Shown here: one piece after another, positions 34,965 to 43,920 of the stretch
How positions within the stretch are numbered: position 1 is the first letter of the stretch
Layout: each line of letters begins with the position of its first letter
NCBI RefSeq assembly: GCF_002886045.1
Contig: NZ_CP025791.1
Coordinates: 2,929,001 to 2,993,000, forward strand
Length of the DNA stretch: 64,000 nucleotides
Source of the DNA: Flavivirga eckloniae
Lineage (GTDB): Bacteria; Bacteroidota; Bacteroidia; Flavobacteriales; Flavobacteriaceae
Reading direction: 5' to 3'
Position numbers and translations under genes: made by a program
The notes under the pieces: generated by a model
What the model was told of the DNA's origin: nothing
The model's database searches: none
What the model saw: only the letters and a program-made list of their open reading frames with translations

Positions 34965-35035
34965 AGGCGTCGAGCGGATTCGAACCGCTGTAAAAGGTTT
35001 TGCAGACCTCTGCCTAGCCACTCGGCCACGACGCC
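34965..35035 (-). tRNA. tRNA-Cys (anticodon GCA)
   Basis: Read on the minus strand, 71 bases fold as a tRNA. The acceptor arm GGCGTCG pairs with CGACGCC, and the D-arm region is GGCCGAGTGGCTAGGC. The anticodon loop CTGCAAA carries GCA, and the T arm contains GGTTCGAATCC. The discriminator base is U, the identity base for cysteine. The 3' CCA is not encoded. Confidence 0.95.
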
Positions 35036-35094
35036 GTTACGGAGTACAAATGTAAAAAAAAATATAAGTTTTCCTTACTTTATATTATTTTATA

Positions 35095-35457
35095 TTAATT
35101 TTTACGTTCATCGGTCATTTTTATCGTTACCCGATCAACATCACCGCCGATTGGCGGATTTAATTTACTTACACAGACCGTGGCTTTTTGTACAAGTTTG
35201 TCCTCATTAAAAATTCGATCAAGTATCCTTCTGGCAACAGTTTCCAATAAATAAGCAGGAATACCCATTTCTTCCTTAATAATCCTGTTTAAAAACACAT
35301 AGTCAACCGTATCAGATAACCTATCTGTTTTTGCAGAGGTTTGTAAATCTGCCTCAACTTCTAAATCGACAAGGTAGTCACTGCCGATTTTGGTTTCTTC
35401 TTTTAAACATCCATGGTAAGCAAATATGCGAATGTTCTCAACTTTTATAATTCCCAT
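35095..35457 (-). CDS. folB: Dihydroneopterin aldolase
   Basis: This 120-residue enzyme splits 7,8-dihydroneopterin to 6-hydroxymethyl-dihydropterin and glycolaldehyde in folate synthesis. Seen are the opening IKVENIRIFAYHGCLKEE, the YLVDLEVEADL strand, the DTVDYVFLNRII segment with the conserved TVDY, and the CVSKLNPPIGGDVDRV end with the conserved Pro-Pro. The length is typical. Its ATG overlaps the stop of the upstream zinc-ribbon gene (TAATG), so the two are probably translationally coupled. Confidence 0.93.
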   Translation of the reverse strand: MGIIKVENIRIFAYHGCLKEETKIGSDYLVDLEVEADLQTSAKTDRLSDTVDYVFLNRIIKEEMGIPAYLLETVARRILDRIFNEDKLVQKATVCVSKLNPPIGGDVDRVTIKMTDERKN

Positions 35458-35666
35458 TAATTTGTAAATAAATCAAAAATATTACTTATTGCACTAGTTT
35501 TAGCTTTATAAAACTCGGTATAAGTACAGCGTGTACAAGTTACAGAAGTAAATTTTTTATTTTGGACATCAAAAATTTTGGATAAAGTTCCACCAGTTGC
35601 TCTCATTTCGCTTACTTCATATTCAGAATTATGGCATTTTGGGCAACTGTAATTTACATTTCTCAT
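35457..35666 (-). CDS. Small zinc-ribbon protein (COG3478-like)
   Basis: This 69-residue protein has two CxxC knuckles (YSCPKCHN and VTCTRCTYTEFY) that form a zinc ribbon, with the phrase RATGGTLSKIFDVQNKKF between them. The pattern matches the predicted nucleic-acid-binding zinc-ribbon family COG3478. Its stop overlaps the folB start by one base. Function unknown. Confidence 0.8.
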   Translation of the reverse strand: MRNVNYSCPKCHNSEYEVSEMRATGGTLSKIFDVQNKKFTSVTCTRCTYTEFYKAKTSAISNIFDLFTN

Positions 35667-35905
35667 TTTAAATCGTTTTAATTAATAACATTTAGTAAAT
35701 AAGTCACTACTAATTAAAATTTGTTACGCTTCTTAAACCTATCATACTAAAAATACATCCAAATAGTTGATCAAGAAATGGAATTATTTTTTGACTTGTT
35801 CAGGTAAAAAATCTAATCGATAACCTTAGTTATGATAACGTTTTCCAACAATGATAAAGTAAAAAACAAACCGTTTATACAGAACACTTAGGAATGTTTT
35901 TAGTA

Positions 35906-35939
35906 TTGGGCTAAAATAACTCGAATTTCCGTAATTTTG
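35906..35939 (+). promoter_or_regulatory. Promoter of glnS
   Basis: TTG at 35906-35908 and TAATTTTG at 35932-35939 are separated by 23 bases, matching TTG-N17-23-TAnnTTTG of Bacteroidota. The -7 box lies about 30 bases before the glnS ATG at 35970. Confidence 0.55.
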
Positions 35940-35969
35940 AGGCTTATTTAGTTGAATAAATCAGAAAAA

Positions 35970-37976
35970 ATGTCTGAAGAAAAAAAATCGCTCAATTTCA
36001 TCGAGCAAATTATAGAAGAAGACTTATCTAATGGAATGTCTAGAAATAATTTACGTTTCAGGTTTCCGCCAGAACCTAATGGTTATTTGCATATTGGCCA
36101 TACAAAAGCTATAGGTATTAGTTTTGGTTTAGGTGAAAAATACAATGCGCCTGTTAACTTACGTTTCGACGACACAAACCCCGCCAAAGAGGAACAAGAA
36201 TATGTTGATGCCATTAAACAAGATGTGGCTTGGTTAGGTTATAAATGGGATAAGGAATTATTTTCTTCAGATTATTTTCAACAACTTTACGATTGGGCCA
36301 TTCTTTTTATAAAAGAAGGGAAAGCCTATGTAGATTCGCAATCTAGCGAAGCCATGGCAGAACAAAAAGGTACTCCAACACAACCGGGAGTAGATGGTCC
36401 GTACAGAAATAGGAGCGTTGCCGAAAATTTAGAATTATTCGAACGCATGAAAAATGGTGAGTTCGATGAAGGGTCTCACATACTCCGTGCTAAAATAGAT
36501 ATGCAGCATCCAAATATGCTTATGCGCGACCCTATCATGTACCGTATTTTAAAAAAGGATCATCATAGAACAGGAAACGATTGGTGTATTTACCCAATGT
36601 ACGACTGGACACATGGTGAAAGCGATTATATAGAACAAATATCACATTCGTTATGCTCTTTAGAGTTTAAGCCTCATAGAGAGCTTTACGATTGGTTTCT
36701 GGATCAGGTTGTAGACCCAGACCTTATAAGGCCTAAGCAACGTGAATTTGCACGTTTAAATTTAAGTTACACCATTATGAGTAAGCGTAAGTTGCTCCAA
36801 TTGGTTAACGATGGTATAGTAAACGGATGGGACGACCCGCGCATGCCAACAATATCTGGACTACGTCGACGCGGGTACACGCCAAGTGCTCTTAGAAAAT
36901 TTGTTGAAACTGCAGGTGTTGCAAAACGCGATAATGTTATTGATGTATCGCTTTTAGAGTTTTGTATTCGTGAAGACTTAAACAAAACCGCTCCACGGGT
37001 TATGGCAGTTTTAAACCCTTTAAAATTGGTCATTACAAATTATCCAGATGATGGCGTAGAATGGCTAGAAGCAGAGAATAATCAGGAAGACGAAAGTGCC
37101 GGATTTAGAAAAGTACCTTTTTCTCGCGAATTATATATTGAAAAAGAAGACTTTAAGGAGGAAGCCGGAAATAAGTTTTTCAGATTAAAACTAGGCGGTG
37201 AGGTTCGTCTTAAAAATGCCTATATCATTAAAGCCGAAAGTGTTGTAAAAGATGCTAATGGAAACATTACAGAAGTACAGTGTACCTATTCTAAAGATAC
37301 ATCTAAAAAAGTAAAAGGAACCTTGCATTGGGTATCTATTAATCATGCCATAAAAGCAGAAGTTAGAGAATACGATCGCTTGTTTATGGATGAAGCACCA
37401 GATAGTCATCAAGACAAGGATTTCATGGATTTTATAAATCCAAATTCCTTAAAAACTATCGAAGCCTTTATTGAGCCAAGTTTAAAGGATGCTAAAATAG
37501 GAGAGAGATTTCAGTTTCAGCGTTTGGGTTATTTTAATGTGGACGATGATGCTACTCCAGAAAAACTGGTCTTTAATAAAACTGTAGGGTTGCGTGATTC
37601 TTGGGCGAAACAAAGTCAGGCGAAGCAGAATCAAAACAAACCCAATCAAAATAAGCAGAATAACAAACCCCAGCCTAAACGAAAAGCCATTGATGTGATT
37701 CAGCAACTGGGAAAAAAATACACGAATTTACCAGAAGTAAAACAACAAAAAGTAAAAGCAGAAATTAAGGAACTCGCTAAAAATGTTACTTACGAAGAAC
37801 TAGAACCTTTGTTTAATACAGCTGCTAAAAAAGTAGGGACTAGAATTGCCGTAGCGATTTCTTTAGGTGTTTTAATTGAAAACGGACAAGCTAAAAATGA
37901 TGCCATAAATAGCTTTATCGCTAAGGCTCTTGAGGATAAAAATGAGTTGTTAGTTACTGAGGCTGAGGCAATTTAA
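35970..37976 (+). CDS. glnS: Glutaminyl-tRNA synthetase with C-terminal extension
   Basis: This 668-residue class I synthetase charges tRNA-Gln. The HIGH-type motif is PPEPNGYLHIGHTKA and the KMSKS-type motif TIMSKRKL; DDTNPAKEEQEYV and GNDWCIYPMYDWTHG are GlnRS signatures. The ATG at 35970 is preferred over the TTG at 35952. The protein is about 110 residues longer than the usual ~555. After a Gln/Asn/Lys-rich linker (about 544-574) there is a helical extension of roughly 95 residues (VIQQLGKKYTNLPEVKQQK, EELEPLFNTAAKKVGTRIAV). It may add tRNA binding, as the YqeY-like tail does in Deinococcus GlnRS, though I cannot assign the family. Confidence 0.95.
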   Translation: MSEEKKSLNFIEQIIEEDLSNGMSRNNLRFRFPPEPNGYLHIGHTKAIGISFGLGEKYNAPVNLRFDDTNPAKEEQEYVDAIKQDVAWLGYKWDKELFSSDYFQQLYDWAILFIKEGKAYVDSQSSEAMAEQKGTPTQPGVDGPYRNRSVAENLELFERMKNGEFDEGSHILRAKIDMQHPNMLMRDPIMYRILKKDHHRTGNDWCIYPMYDWTHGESDYIEQISHSLCSLEFKPHRELYDWFLDQVVDPDLIRPKQREFARLNLSYTIMSKRKLLQLVNDGIVNGWDDPRMPTISGLRRRGYTPSALRKFVETAGVAKRDNVIDVSLLEFCIREDLNKTAPRVMAVLNPLKLVITNYPDDGVEWLEAENNQEDESAGFRKVPFSRELYIEKEDFKEEAGNKFFRLKLGGEVRLKNAYIIKAESVVKDANGNITEVQCTYSKDTSKKVKGTLHWVSINHAIKAEVREYDRLFMDEAPDSHQDKDFMDFINPNSLKTIEAFIEPSLKDAKIGERFQFQRLGYFNVDDDATPEKLVFNKTVGLRDSWAKQSQAKQNQNKPNQNKQNNKPQPKRKAIDVIQQLGKKYTNLPEVKQQKVKAEIKELAKNVTYEELEPLFNTAAKKVGTRIAVAISLGVLIENGQAKNDAINSFIAKALEDKNELLVTEAEAI

Positions 37977-38066
37977 AACAGCTACCAAAGTTTATAAATC
38001 TTTAAATAATAATATTGATGTTATTATTTTACATATATTTATGTTCTAACTGTAACTAAAATTATT

Positions 38067-38552
38067 ATGGATTTATTCAACTTCCCAGCAATTATTGTTG
38101 CTGCAGTTTCGGCATTAGTTGTCGGATTTATTTGGTACAACCCAAAAGTATTTGGAAATGCTTGGATGCAAGCAGCAGGTATGACGGACGAGCAGGTAAA
38201 AGGTGGAAATATGGCTAAGATTTTTGGTTTAGCTCTATTCTTTGCTTTCTTATTAGCAACCGCTCTTCCCGGTATTGTTATTCATCAAATGGGTGTTTTT
38301 AGTTTAGTTGGCGGTGATCCGTCAACTGCATTACCATCTTACGAAGCCATAATGAATGATTATGGAGATGCTTTCAGAACTTTTAAACATGGTGCTTTGC
38401 ATGGTGTTCTAACCGGTGTTTTTATTGCACTCCCAATTATAGGTACAAATGCTTTATTCGAACGAAAAGGAGCCAAATACATTTTTATTAATAGTGGCTA
38501 TTGGATTGTTACTTTAGGTGTTATGGGTGCTATTATATGCGGATGGAAATAA
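38067..38552 (+). CDS. DUF1761 family membrane protein
   Basis: This 161-residue protein has four membrane segments (NFPAIIVAAVSALVVGFIWY, FGLALFFAFLLATALPGIVI, a third near 110-130, and a C-terminal IVTLGVMGAIICGW). The WYNPKVFGNAWMQAAGMT phrase after the first helix is typical of DUF1761. Function unknown. It is followed by a terminator. Confidence 0.85.
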   Translation: MDLFNFPAIIVAAVSALVVGFIWYNPKVFGNAWMQAAGMTDEQVKGGNMAKIFGLALFFAFLLATALPGIVIHQMGVFSLVGGDPSTALPSYEAIMNDYGDAFRTFKHGALHGVLTGVFIALPIIGTNALFERKGAKYIFINSGYWIVTLGVMGAIICGWK

Positions 38553-38578
38553 TCATTTTGTAAAGTTTTAACATATTT

Positions 38579-38610
38579 AAAGACTGAAAATTGTAGTTTT
38601 CAGTCTTTTT
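38579..38610 (+). terminator. Terminator after the DUF1761 gene
   Basis: AAAGACTGAAAA pairs with TTTTCAGTCTTT around a six-base loop and is followed by more T. It lies 26 bases after the stop codon at 38552. Confidence 0.88.
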
Positions 38611-38619
38611 AATTTCCTA

Positions 38620-39786
38620 TTGAATATAACATCTAAAATCTATTATTCTGCGAACAACCTTCCTATAGGTTGGAGTGCTTTGGTTAAGCATGATATCTTT
38701 TTGCAGGCACATTATTTAAAAGCTTTAGAGGAAGCTTCTCCCAATAACATTAGGCTTTTCTATGTTGGTGTTTTTAATGAAGATCGTTTAGTTGGCGTTG
38801 CCATTGTTCAGCGTGTGCAATTGTATTTAAAGGACATGTTTAGGAAAACCCAGGTTTCTTGCATAAGGGAGTTTTTTAAAGATATTGTTTCAAAAATTTT
38901 AAAGGGAAACATTCTAGTTGTTGGTAATTTAACACATACGGGGCAGCATGGGGTGTTTTTTAATAGAGAGGACATTTCTCAATCTGCATATTTGGAATCT
39001 GTTTTTAGTGCTTTAGAAAACATTAAAAAGGAAATCAAGGAAAAGCAGAACAAAAAGATTCGTGCCATTATGTTTAAAGACTATTTTCTCAATGATGGTA
39101 TACACACCGAGAAATCTTTCTTTAACTCGCACAAACTATACAAAGTTTCGGTACAGCCCAATATGATTATGAAAATACGACCGGAGTGGAAGGTTTTTGA
39201 CAATTATATTGCCAATAAGACTAAAAAATACCGTGGGCGTTATAAACGGGCAAAAAAGAAATTAGGAACCATTACATGCCATGAATTAGACTTGGAAGCC
39301 ATTAAAAACAATGCGACCAAATTGCATGGTTTATATTTAAATGTTTCTAACAATGCTAAGTTTAACACATTCCTGTTACCAGAAAATCATTTTTATAGTT
39401 TAAAGTTTCATTTAAAAGAAAACTTTAAAGTTTTTGGATATTACTTAAACAATAGGTTAGTTGGATTTTTTACGCTAATATTAAACAATAAAGACTTAGA
39501 AACTTATTTTTTAGGTTACGATAGCGAGCATCAATATGCCAATCAGCTTTATTTAAATATGTTGTACAGAATGGCAAATTATGGTATTGATAATGCATTC
39601 TCTGCCATTGTTTATGCAAGAACAGCTATGGAAATTAAAAGCTCTGTAGGTGCTAGACCTGAAGCTATGGCTGTATACATGAAACATACTAATAATTTTG
39701 TTAATGGGCTTTTAAAGCAAATATTTCGTTTAATGAACCCCAAACAGGACTGGAAAGAACGCCACCCTTTTAAACAAATCGATTAA
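38620..39786 (+). CDS. GNAT-like (BioF2/FemAB-type) acyltransferase
   Basis: This 388-residue cytosolic protein uses a TTG start directly after the terminator. Its C-terminal half (about 185-345) resembles the GNAT-type fold of peptidogalycan/BioF2-like enzymes (YIANKTKKYRGRYKRAKKK, KVFGYYLNNRLVGFFTLIL, ANQLYLNMLYRMANYGID). These transfer acyl or aminoacyl groups from CoA or tRNA. The substrate is not readable. An upstream in-frame start would have to cross the terminator, so TTG is preferred. Confidence 0.65.
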   Translation: MNITSKIYYSANNLPIGWSALVKHDIFLQAHYLKALEEASPNNIRLFYVGVFNEDRLVGVAIVQRVQLYLKDMFRKTQVSCIREFFKDIVSKILKGNILVVGNLTHTGQHGVFFNREDISQSAYLESVFSALENIKKEIKEKQNKKIRAIMFKDYFLNDGIHTEKSFFNSHKLYKVSVQPNMIMKIRPEWKVFDNYIANKTKKYRGRYKRAKKKLGTITCHELDLEAIKNNATKLHGLYLNVSNNAKFNTFLLPENHFYSLKFHLKENFKVFGYYLNNRLVGFFTLILNNKDLETYFLGYDSEHQYANQLYLNMLYRMANYGIDNAFSAIVYARTAMEIKSSVGARPEAMAVYMKHTNNFVNGLLKQIFRLMNPKQDWKERHPFKQID

Positions 39787-39829
39787 GTATTTACATATTT
39801 TTTCGACTCACTTGTAAAACATATCTATT

Positions 39830-40330
39830 ATGAAAAAATGGCTTTTCCTTTTATTAGTTCTTCCCATTTATGGTTTCTCCCAAAACATGAACAACGACAC
39901 GCTTCATGAAATCTATACCACCGTTAGTGATTCCATTCAAGGAAATAATGGTGCCTGGCAGTTTTTTATTAGGGAAGTTCCGATAATGTCTATTACAGAC
40001 ACGAACCACAACAGAATGCGCATTATTTCTCCCATTGCCGACTCAGGCAGTTTAACCGACGACTTAATTAAGGCTGCTTTGGTTGCTAACTTCCACACGG
40101 CGTTAGATGTTAAATATGCTGTTTCAGATGGCGTCATATGGTCGGTGTTTATTCATCCGCTTAAAGAACTGTCCGATGAACAGGTTAAAGATGCTGTAAG
40201 CCAAGTGTATTATGCTAATGTAAATTTCGGAACCACGTTTGCCAGTACAGGTTTAACATTTCCAAGTCGTTTAAATAAAAAGGAACCTGAGATAAAAGAA
40301 AATAAAAAGACTGAATTCAAAAAGTTATAG
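39830..40330 (+). CDS. Secreted protein of unknown function
   Basis: This 166-residue protein has a signal peptide ending YGFSQ. The mature part is polar with one hydrophobic beta region (WSVFIHPLKELSDEQVKDAV, YYANVNFGTTFASTG) and a Lys/Glu-rich tail. It resembles conserved hypothetical proteins of Flavobacteriaceae, but I cannot name a family. It starts 43 bases after the acyltransferase gene in the same direction. Confidence 0.55.
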   Translation: MKKWLFLLLVLPIYGFSQNMNNDTLHEIYTTVSDSIQGNNGAWQFFIREVPIMSITDTNHNRMRIISPIADSGSLTDDLIKAALVANFHTALDVKYAVSDGVIWSVFIHPLKELSDEQVKDAVSQVYYANVNFGTTFASTGLTFPSRLNKKEPEIKENKKTEFKKL

Positions 40331-40494
40331 ATTGAAAAAGGGTATGAAATGTATTTAACCTTAATTCTATACATTAAAATTTATAATCAATTACATATCC
40401 AAATGAGAACCTTTGCTATCTGCAATTACAGCAAATGAAGCCAAAGGAGTTTTCAAGATTGTTAGAGATTAAAACAAAATATATCAAACTGATG

Positions 40495-40527
40495 AGACCC
40501 GTCAGGTTTTAAAAACCTGACGGGTCT
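40495..40527. repeat. Perfect 16-bp-arm palindrome (GACCCGTCAGG type)
   Basis: AGACCCGTCAGGTTTT pairs perfectly with AAAACCTGACGGGTCT around a single A. No T tract follows, so it is not a standard terminator. Similar CCGTCAGGTTTT palindromes are, from memory, scattered in Bacteroidota genomes; only one copy is in this window. Confidence 0.6.
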
Positions 40528-40532
40528 ATAAT

Positions 40533-40562
40533 AAAAAAACATCTCGAATTGAGATGTTTTTG
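40533..40562. terminator. Bidirectional terminator between convergent genes
   Basis: AAAACATCTC pairs with GAGATGTTTT around GAATT, with A runs to the left and T runs to the right. It lies between the plus-strand secreted-protein gene and the minus-strand gene ending at 40625, and can serve both. Confidence 0.8.
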
Positions 40563-40624
40563 GCTCTTCTATTATGAAGACGTTTTATATTCCATTCAAC
40601 AGTTTATTTTAAACTTTTTATATA

Positions 40625-41152
40625 TCAAATTTTTTCGCTTGTAGTACTGTCCTCGGGTATTTTTAAACTTGTTTTAAAATTTGGGAATACTTTGTCCATC
40701 ATAGCTTTATTTTTTAATTCTTTAGCTTCAACAAAATACCAAAAATTTGCTTCGCTATTATAAATTCCCAATAAATAACTTTTAGATTTTATTCGCATAC
40801 CATTGAACACCATTTGATTAAAATTTTCGATATAACATCTGTATTCATTATCCTCAAAAACGATTTCCGAAACACCCAAAACATCTGCCTTTTCAAAAAC
40901 AAATCCATTTTCTTTCATCGTGCTAAATGTTGTCTCTATTAATTCCATAGCTTTTTCTTTACCTCCCATTATTTTTAAAGCATTTGGGTGCGTATAGTCT
41001 AAAACCTTATCAAAGTCCATTTTGAGAGTTGCCTGAGAAGCTATTTTAGCATCTCTTAATGCCGATGCTTTTAATTCTTCATTTGTTTGCGCAAAAGAAA
41101 TGCTGCTACAACATAGTAACAGCATTAAAAAGGTTAATTTTATTTTATTCAT
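40625..41152 (-). CDS. Secreted protein of unknown function (SnoaL-like size)
   Basis: The ATG at 41152 gives the signal peptide MNKIKLTFLMLLLCCSSISFA; an upstream in-frame ATG at 41170 adds MPKKIR. The mature 150 residues begin with an ASQATLKMDFDKVLDYTHP helix like NTF2/SnoaL-like domains, then strands such as EYRCYIENFNQMVFNGMRI. The start overlaps the stop of the upstream SPFH gene by eight bases, so they are co-transcribed. No enzyme motif is visible. Confidence 0.6.
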   Translation of the reverse strand: MNKIKLTFLMLLLCCSSISFAQTNEELKASALRDAKIASQATLKMDFDKVLDYTHPNALKIMGGKEKAMELIETTFSTMKENGFVFEKADVLGVSEIVFEDNEYRCYIENFNQMVFNGMRIKSKSYLLGIYNSEANFWYFVEAKELKNKAMMDKVFPNFKTSLKIPEDSTTSEKI

Positions 41153-42071
41153 TCTTATCTTTTTTGGCATTCTTCATAGCTTCACCAATTTGATTGCTTG
41201 CTGCAAAACTAGCTACCATGTCGTTTAACATATTGCTTCCGGCTTGAGGAGCATTAGGTAATAAAATCAAATTACTATTGGTCTCTTCTCCTAAAGATTG
41301 TAACGTATCGTAATGTTGTGTTACAACAATAAGCGCAGAAGCTTCCTGGCTATTTATTCCAACTCTATTTAATACTTCTACAGATTCTTCTAAACCACGT
41401 GCAATTTCGCGACGCTGGTCTGCAATACCTTGTCCTTGTAAACGCTTGCTCTCTGCTTCGGCTTTTGCTTTTTCAACAATTAAAATACGTTGTGCATCAC
41501 CTTCGAACTGTGCCGCAATTTTTTCACGTTCTGAGGCATTAATTCTATTCATTGCTTCCTTTACCTGCCCATCTGGATCGATATCTGTTACCAGTGTTTT
41601 AATAATATCGTAACCATATTCTATCATGGCATCATTTAATTCGGCTTTAACAGCTATGGCAATATCGTCTTTTTTAACGAAAACATCATCCAATTTCATT
41701 TTTGGTACCTCGGCACGAACTACGTCAAATACGTACGATGTAATTTGATCGTGCGGGTAGTCTAGTTTATAAAAAGCATCAAACACTTTTTCTCGTATTA
41801 CTTTGTACTGAACAGAAACTTTAAGGCGTACAAATACATCATCAAGTGTTTTGGTTTCTATTATAACGTCGAGCTGTTGAATTTTCAAACTTAACCGACC
41901 AACAACCCTATCTATAAAAGGGATTTTAAACCTTAGTCCGGCATGACGAATAGCTACAAATTTTCCAAAACGCTCTACTATAGCAGCGGTTTGTTGTTTA
42001 ACAGTAAAAATGAATGAAAATAGAAGTAAAAGGCTGAAAATAGCCACAGGTATTATAAGAAAAAAATTCAT
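41145..42071 (-). CDS. SPFH/band 7 (stomatin-like) membrane protein
   Basis: This 308-residue protein has an N-terminal membrane segment (IIPVAIFSLLLLFSFIFTV). A band-7 domain at about 25-200 contains AAIVERFGKFVAIRHAGLRF and VVRAEVPKMKLDDVF. A long Ala/Glu-rich helix follows, and a C-terminal ANAPQAGSNMLNDMV-type tail. Such proteins form oligomeric membrane scaffolds; HflC and stomatin are relatives. It precedes the small secreted-protein gene, overlapping it. Direct partner proteins cannot be read. Confidence 0.9.
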   Translation of the reverse strand: MNFFLIIPVAIFSLLLLFSFIFTVKQQTAAIVERFGKFVAIRHAGLRFKIPFIDRVVGRLSLKIQQLDVIIETKTLDDVFVRLKVSVQYKVIREKVFDAFYKLDYPHDQITSYVFDVVRAEVPKMKLDDVFVKKDDIAIAVKAELNDAMIEYGYDIIKTLVTDIDPDGQVKEAMNRINASEREKIAAQFEGDAQRILIVEKAKAEAESKRLQGQGIADQRREIARGLEESVEVLNRVGINSQEASALIVVTQHYDTLQSLGEETNSNLILLPNAPQAGSNMLNDMVASFAASNQIGEAMKNAKKDKNE

Positions 42072-42147
42072 AATAAGTTGTATAAATTGTTAGAAAATAC
42101 TGAGTTACTAATTTAAGTTATATTTGGTCATTTATCCCGAAATTATC

Positions 42148-42828
42148 ATGAAAAAACAACTTATTTTATTAGTAGCAGTTACTGCTATTTTTGTTACACC
42201 CATTTTTGCACAAAAAGGATACTACAGAATTAACAACGGTATTGGAATCACCGGAGGACTTACCAAATTTAACATTATTACCGACAATTTTATTACTAAG
42301 CAAGGCAATGGTTTTTTAGGCGGATTAACCGCAACAGTAGATCTGGCCCACAAGCCTTACGATTTAAGTTATGGTATGCAATTATCTGAAAGTATTGTTG
42401 AAATTTCCGGAAGACCTACAATGGCAAGTACCGAAGAAACTTTTGTTGAATACAAAGTGTTTGCAGCTCAATTAGCTTTTCTAGGGCATATAAAGATTAT
42501 TCCATATCATTTTACCATAGATTTAGGCCCAATGGTACAATATAACAGTAAGTTAGAGCTTAAAGATAAAGAACAAAAAGGCTATTATATTAATAACTAC
42601 GAAAACATAACTGCCGAAGATATTGCAAATATCTCGCGATTTAATGTGAACGGTGCTATAGGTGCCTCTGCGGGTATTAAAAACTTAAAACTAAAAGCGC
42701 AATATATTTACGGTTTTACCAATATGTTGAAAAAGCTTGAAAAGCAAAACTTAGATACTACTGGAGGAAGTACAAGCTTTAAAGGAAACCAATCTATGAT
42801 AGTTCTTAGTGCTATGTTCTCGTTTTAA
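42148..42828 (+). CDS. Probable outer-membrane beta-barrel protein, unknown
   Basis: The ATG at 42148 starts a signal peptide (MKKQLILLVAVTAIFVTPIFA); the upstream ATG at 42124 adds eight residues. The 226-residue protein shows alternating strands (GIGITGGLTKFNIITDN, KAQYIYGFTNML) and ends in an IVLSAMFSF strand with terminal phenylalanine, as in OmpA/PorT-like eight-stranded barrels. No name can be assigned. Confidence 0.65.
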   Translation: MKKQLILLVAVTAIFVTPIFAQKGYYRINNGIGITGGLTKFNIITDNFITKQGNGFLGGLTATVDLAHKPYDLSYGMQLSESIVEISGRPTMASTEETFVEYKVFAAQLAFLGHIKIIPYHFTIDLGPMVQYNSKLELKDKEQKGYYINNYENITAEDIANISRFNVNGAIGASAGIKNLKLKAQYIYGFTNMLKKLEKQNLDTTGGSTSFKGNQSMIVLSAMFSF

Positions 42829-42832
42829 TAAA

Positions 42833-42924
42833 TTGTTATTCCTGCCCTCTCAGGAATCTTATCCATTGAACTCGACAATTCTATGAGGATTCCTGTTTTC
42901 ACAGGAATGACAACATATTATTAG
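42833..42924. repeat. Inverted palindromic element with two ATTCCTG hairpins
   Basis: Two hairpins, ATTCCTG/CAGGAAT at 42838-42857 and at 42899-42918, sit head to head. The ends GTTATTCCTG and CAGGAATGACAAC are inverted. Starting 5 bases after the barrel gene and ending 2 bases before the minus-strand SGNH gene, it may also stabilise or end both messages. It shares its core with the insertion in rnr. Confidence 0.65.
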
Positions 42925-42925
42925 A

Positions 42926-43885
42926 TTACTTGTTTAGCTGTGTTTTAAAAATCTCATCATCTAATTTTTTCACCTGTTCTTGTGTTGCAGATATTTCGTT
43001 AGATTTTACAACTGCTTCTCTTTTATAACCAATATAATTAAGCCAACCTTCGGATCTTATTTGTCTGCGTTTGCTGGATAATAAAAACAATGGATCGTTT
43101 TTAAGCTTCTCTATTTCGGTAACAGGATCGTCAATTTGAATTTTTGGATATAAATCGTTCAATATCTTTTTTGCCATTAAAAAGTGACCGGTCTGATTCG
43201 GATGGATACCATCTGGAAGAAAAGAAGCATCACCTTTATGCGCTTTCATTTCTGCTAAATTAGCATTTAGGTATTTATGTAAATTTATAACCTGTATATC
43301 TTTAAAACCAAGTAGCCAGTTTGCATAGCTTTTTAAAACATCATTGTATTTGTAATATGGGTGTTTGTAACCCACAACATCTTCACTTTTATTTACAATA
43401 TCTTTTATAGGAGTAGGGTCGAAAATAGTAGGTGTTAAAAGAATTAGCGTAGCTCCTTGCTTTTCTATTTTTCTTTTAAGCTCATAAATGCCTTCTTTAT
43501 AAGCATTAAAACGTTCCCTATTGTTTGCAGAAAAAATACCATCGTTCATACCATAACAAGCTATTACCAATTCTGGTTTTACAGCTTGCAATGCATCATT
43601 TAAGCGCGTATGAATATTTGGTCTTGGAAATTCATGAGCTGGTTCTGAATTTCCTGAAACTGTTTCGCTGGATAGCCCGATACTTATAATATCCAAAGGT
43701 TTTTCTGGATGATTTTTACGTAAATAATATTCTAAAAAATCAACGTACTTCCCATCTTGAGTAATGCTATTTCCAAGAATTAGAACTTTTTTTTCGTGAA
43801 GCGGGTACATGGCTTTATCTGCTTTTGTACATGAAAGTATACAGATCATTAGAAAAATAAAAAAATGCTTTCTTTTAAGTTTCAT
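42926..43885 (-). CDS. SGNH/GDSL-type hydrolase, lipoprotein
   Basis: This 319-residue lipoprotein (ILSC lipobox, Cys19) has an SGNH esterase fold. Block I is LILGNSITQDGKYVDF with the nucleophile Ser in GNSIT. Block III is ACYGMNDGIF with Asn, and block V DGIHPNQTGH carries the catalytic Asp and His. Members deacetylate sugars or hydrolyse lipids and esters; a carbohydrate esterase role is possible. The gene stands alone on the minus strand, with a palindromic element on each side. Confidence 0.88.
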   Translation of the reverse strand: MKLKRKHFFIFLMICILSCTKADKAMYPLHEKKVLILGNSITQDGKYVDFLEYYLRKNHPEKPLDIISIGLSSETVSGNSEPAHEFPRPNIHTRLNDALQAVKPELVIACYGMNDGIFSANNRERFNAYKEGIYELKRKIEKQGATLILLTPTIFDPTPIKDIVNKSEDVVGYKHPYYKYNDVLKSYANWLLGFKDIQVINLHKYLNANLAEMKAHKGDASFLPDGIHPNQTGHFLMAKKILNDLYPKIQIDDPVTEIEKLKNDPLFLLSSKRRQIRSEGWLNYIGYKREAVVKSNEISATQEQVKKLDDEIFKTQLNK

Positions 43886-43920
43886 AAATAAAAAAAGTGT
43901 TAGTACAAAATATACTATAT

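Noticed and set aside
35952-35969. TTG start for glnS
   Set aside because: The ATG at 35970 begins the usual N-terminus of the enzyme (MSEEKKSLNF) and is a better start codon.
40495-40527. Palindrome as an intrinsic terminator
   Set aside because: No T tract follows on either strand; a proper terminator lies just after it at 40533.
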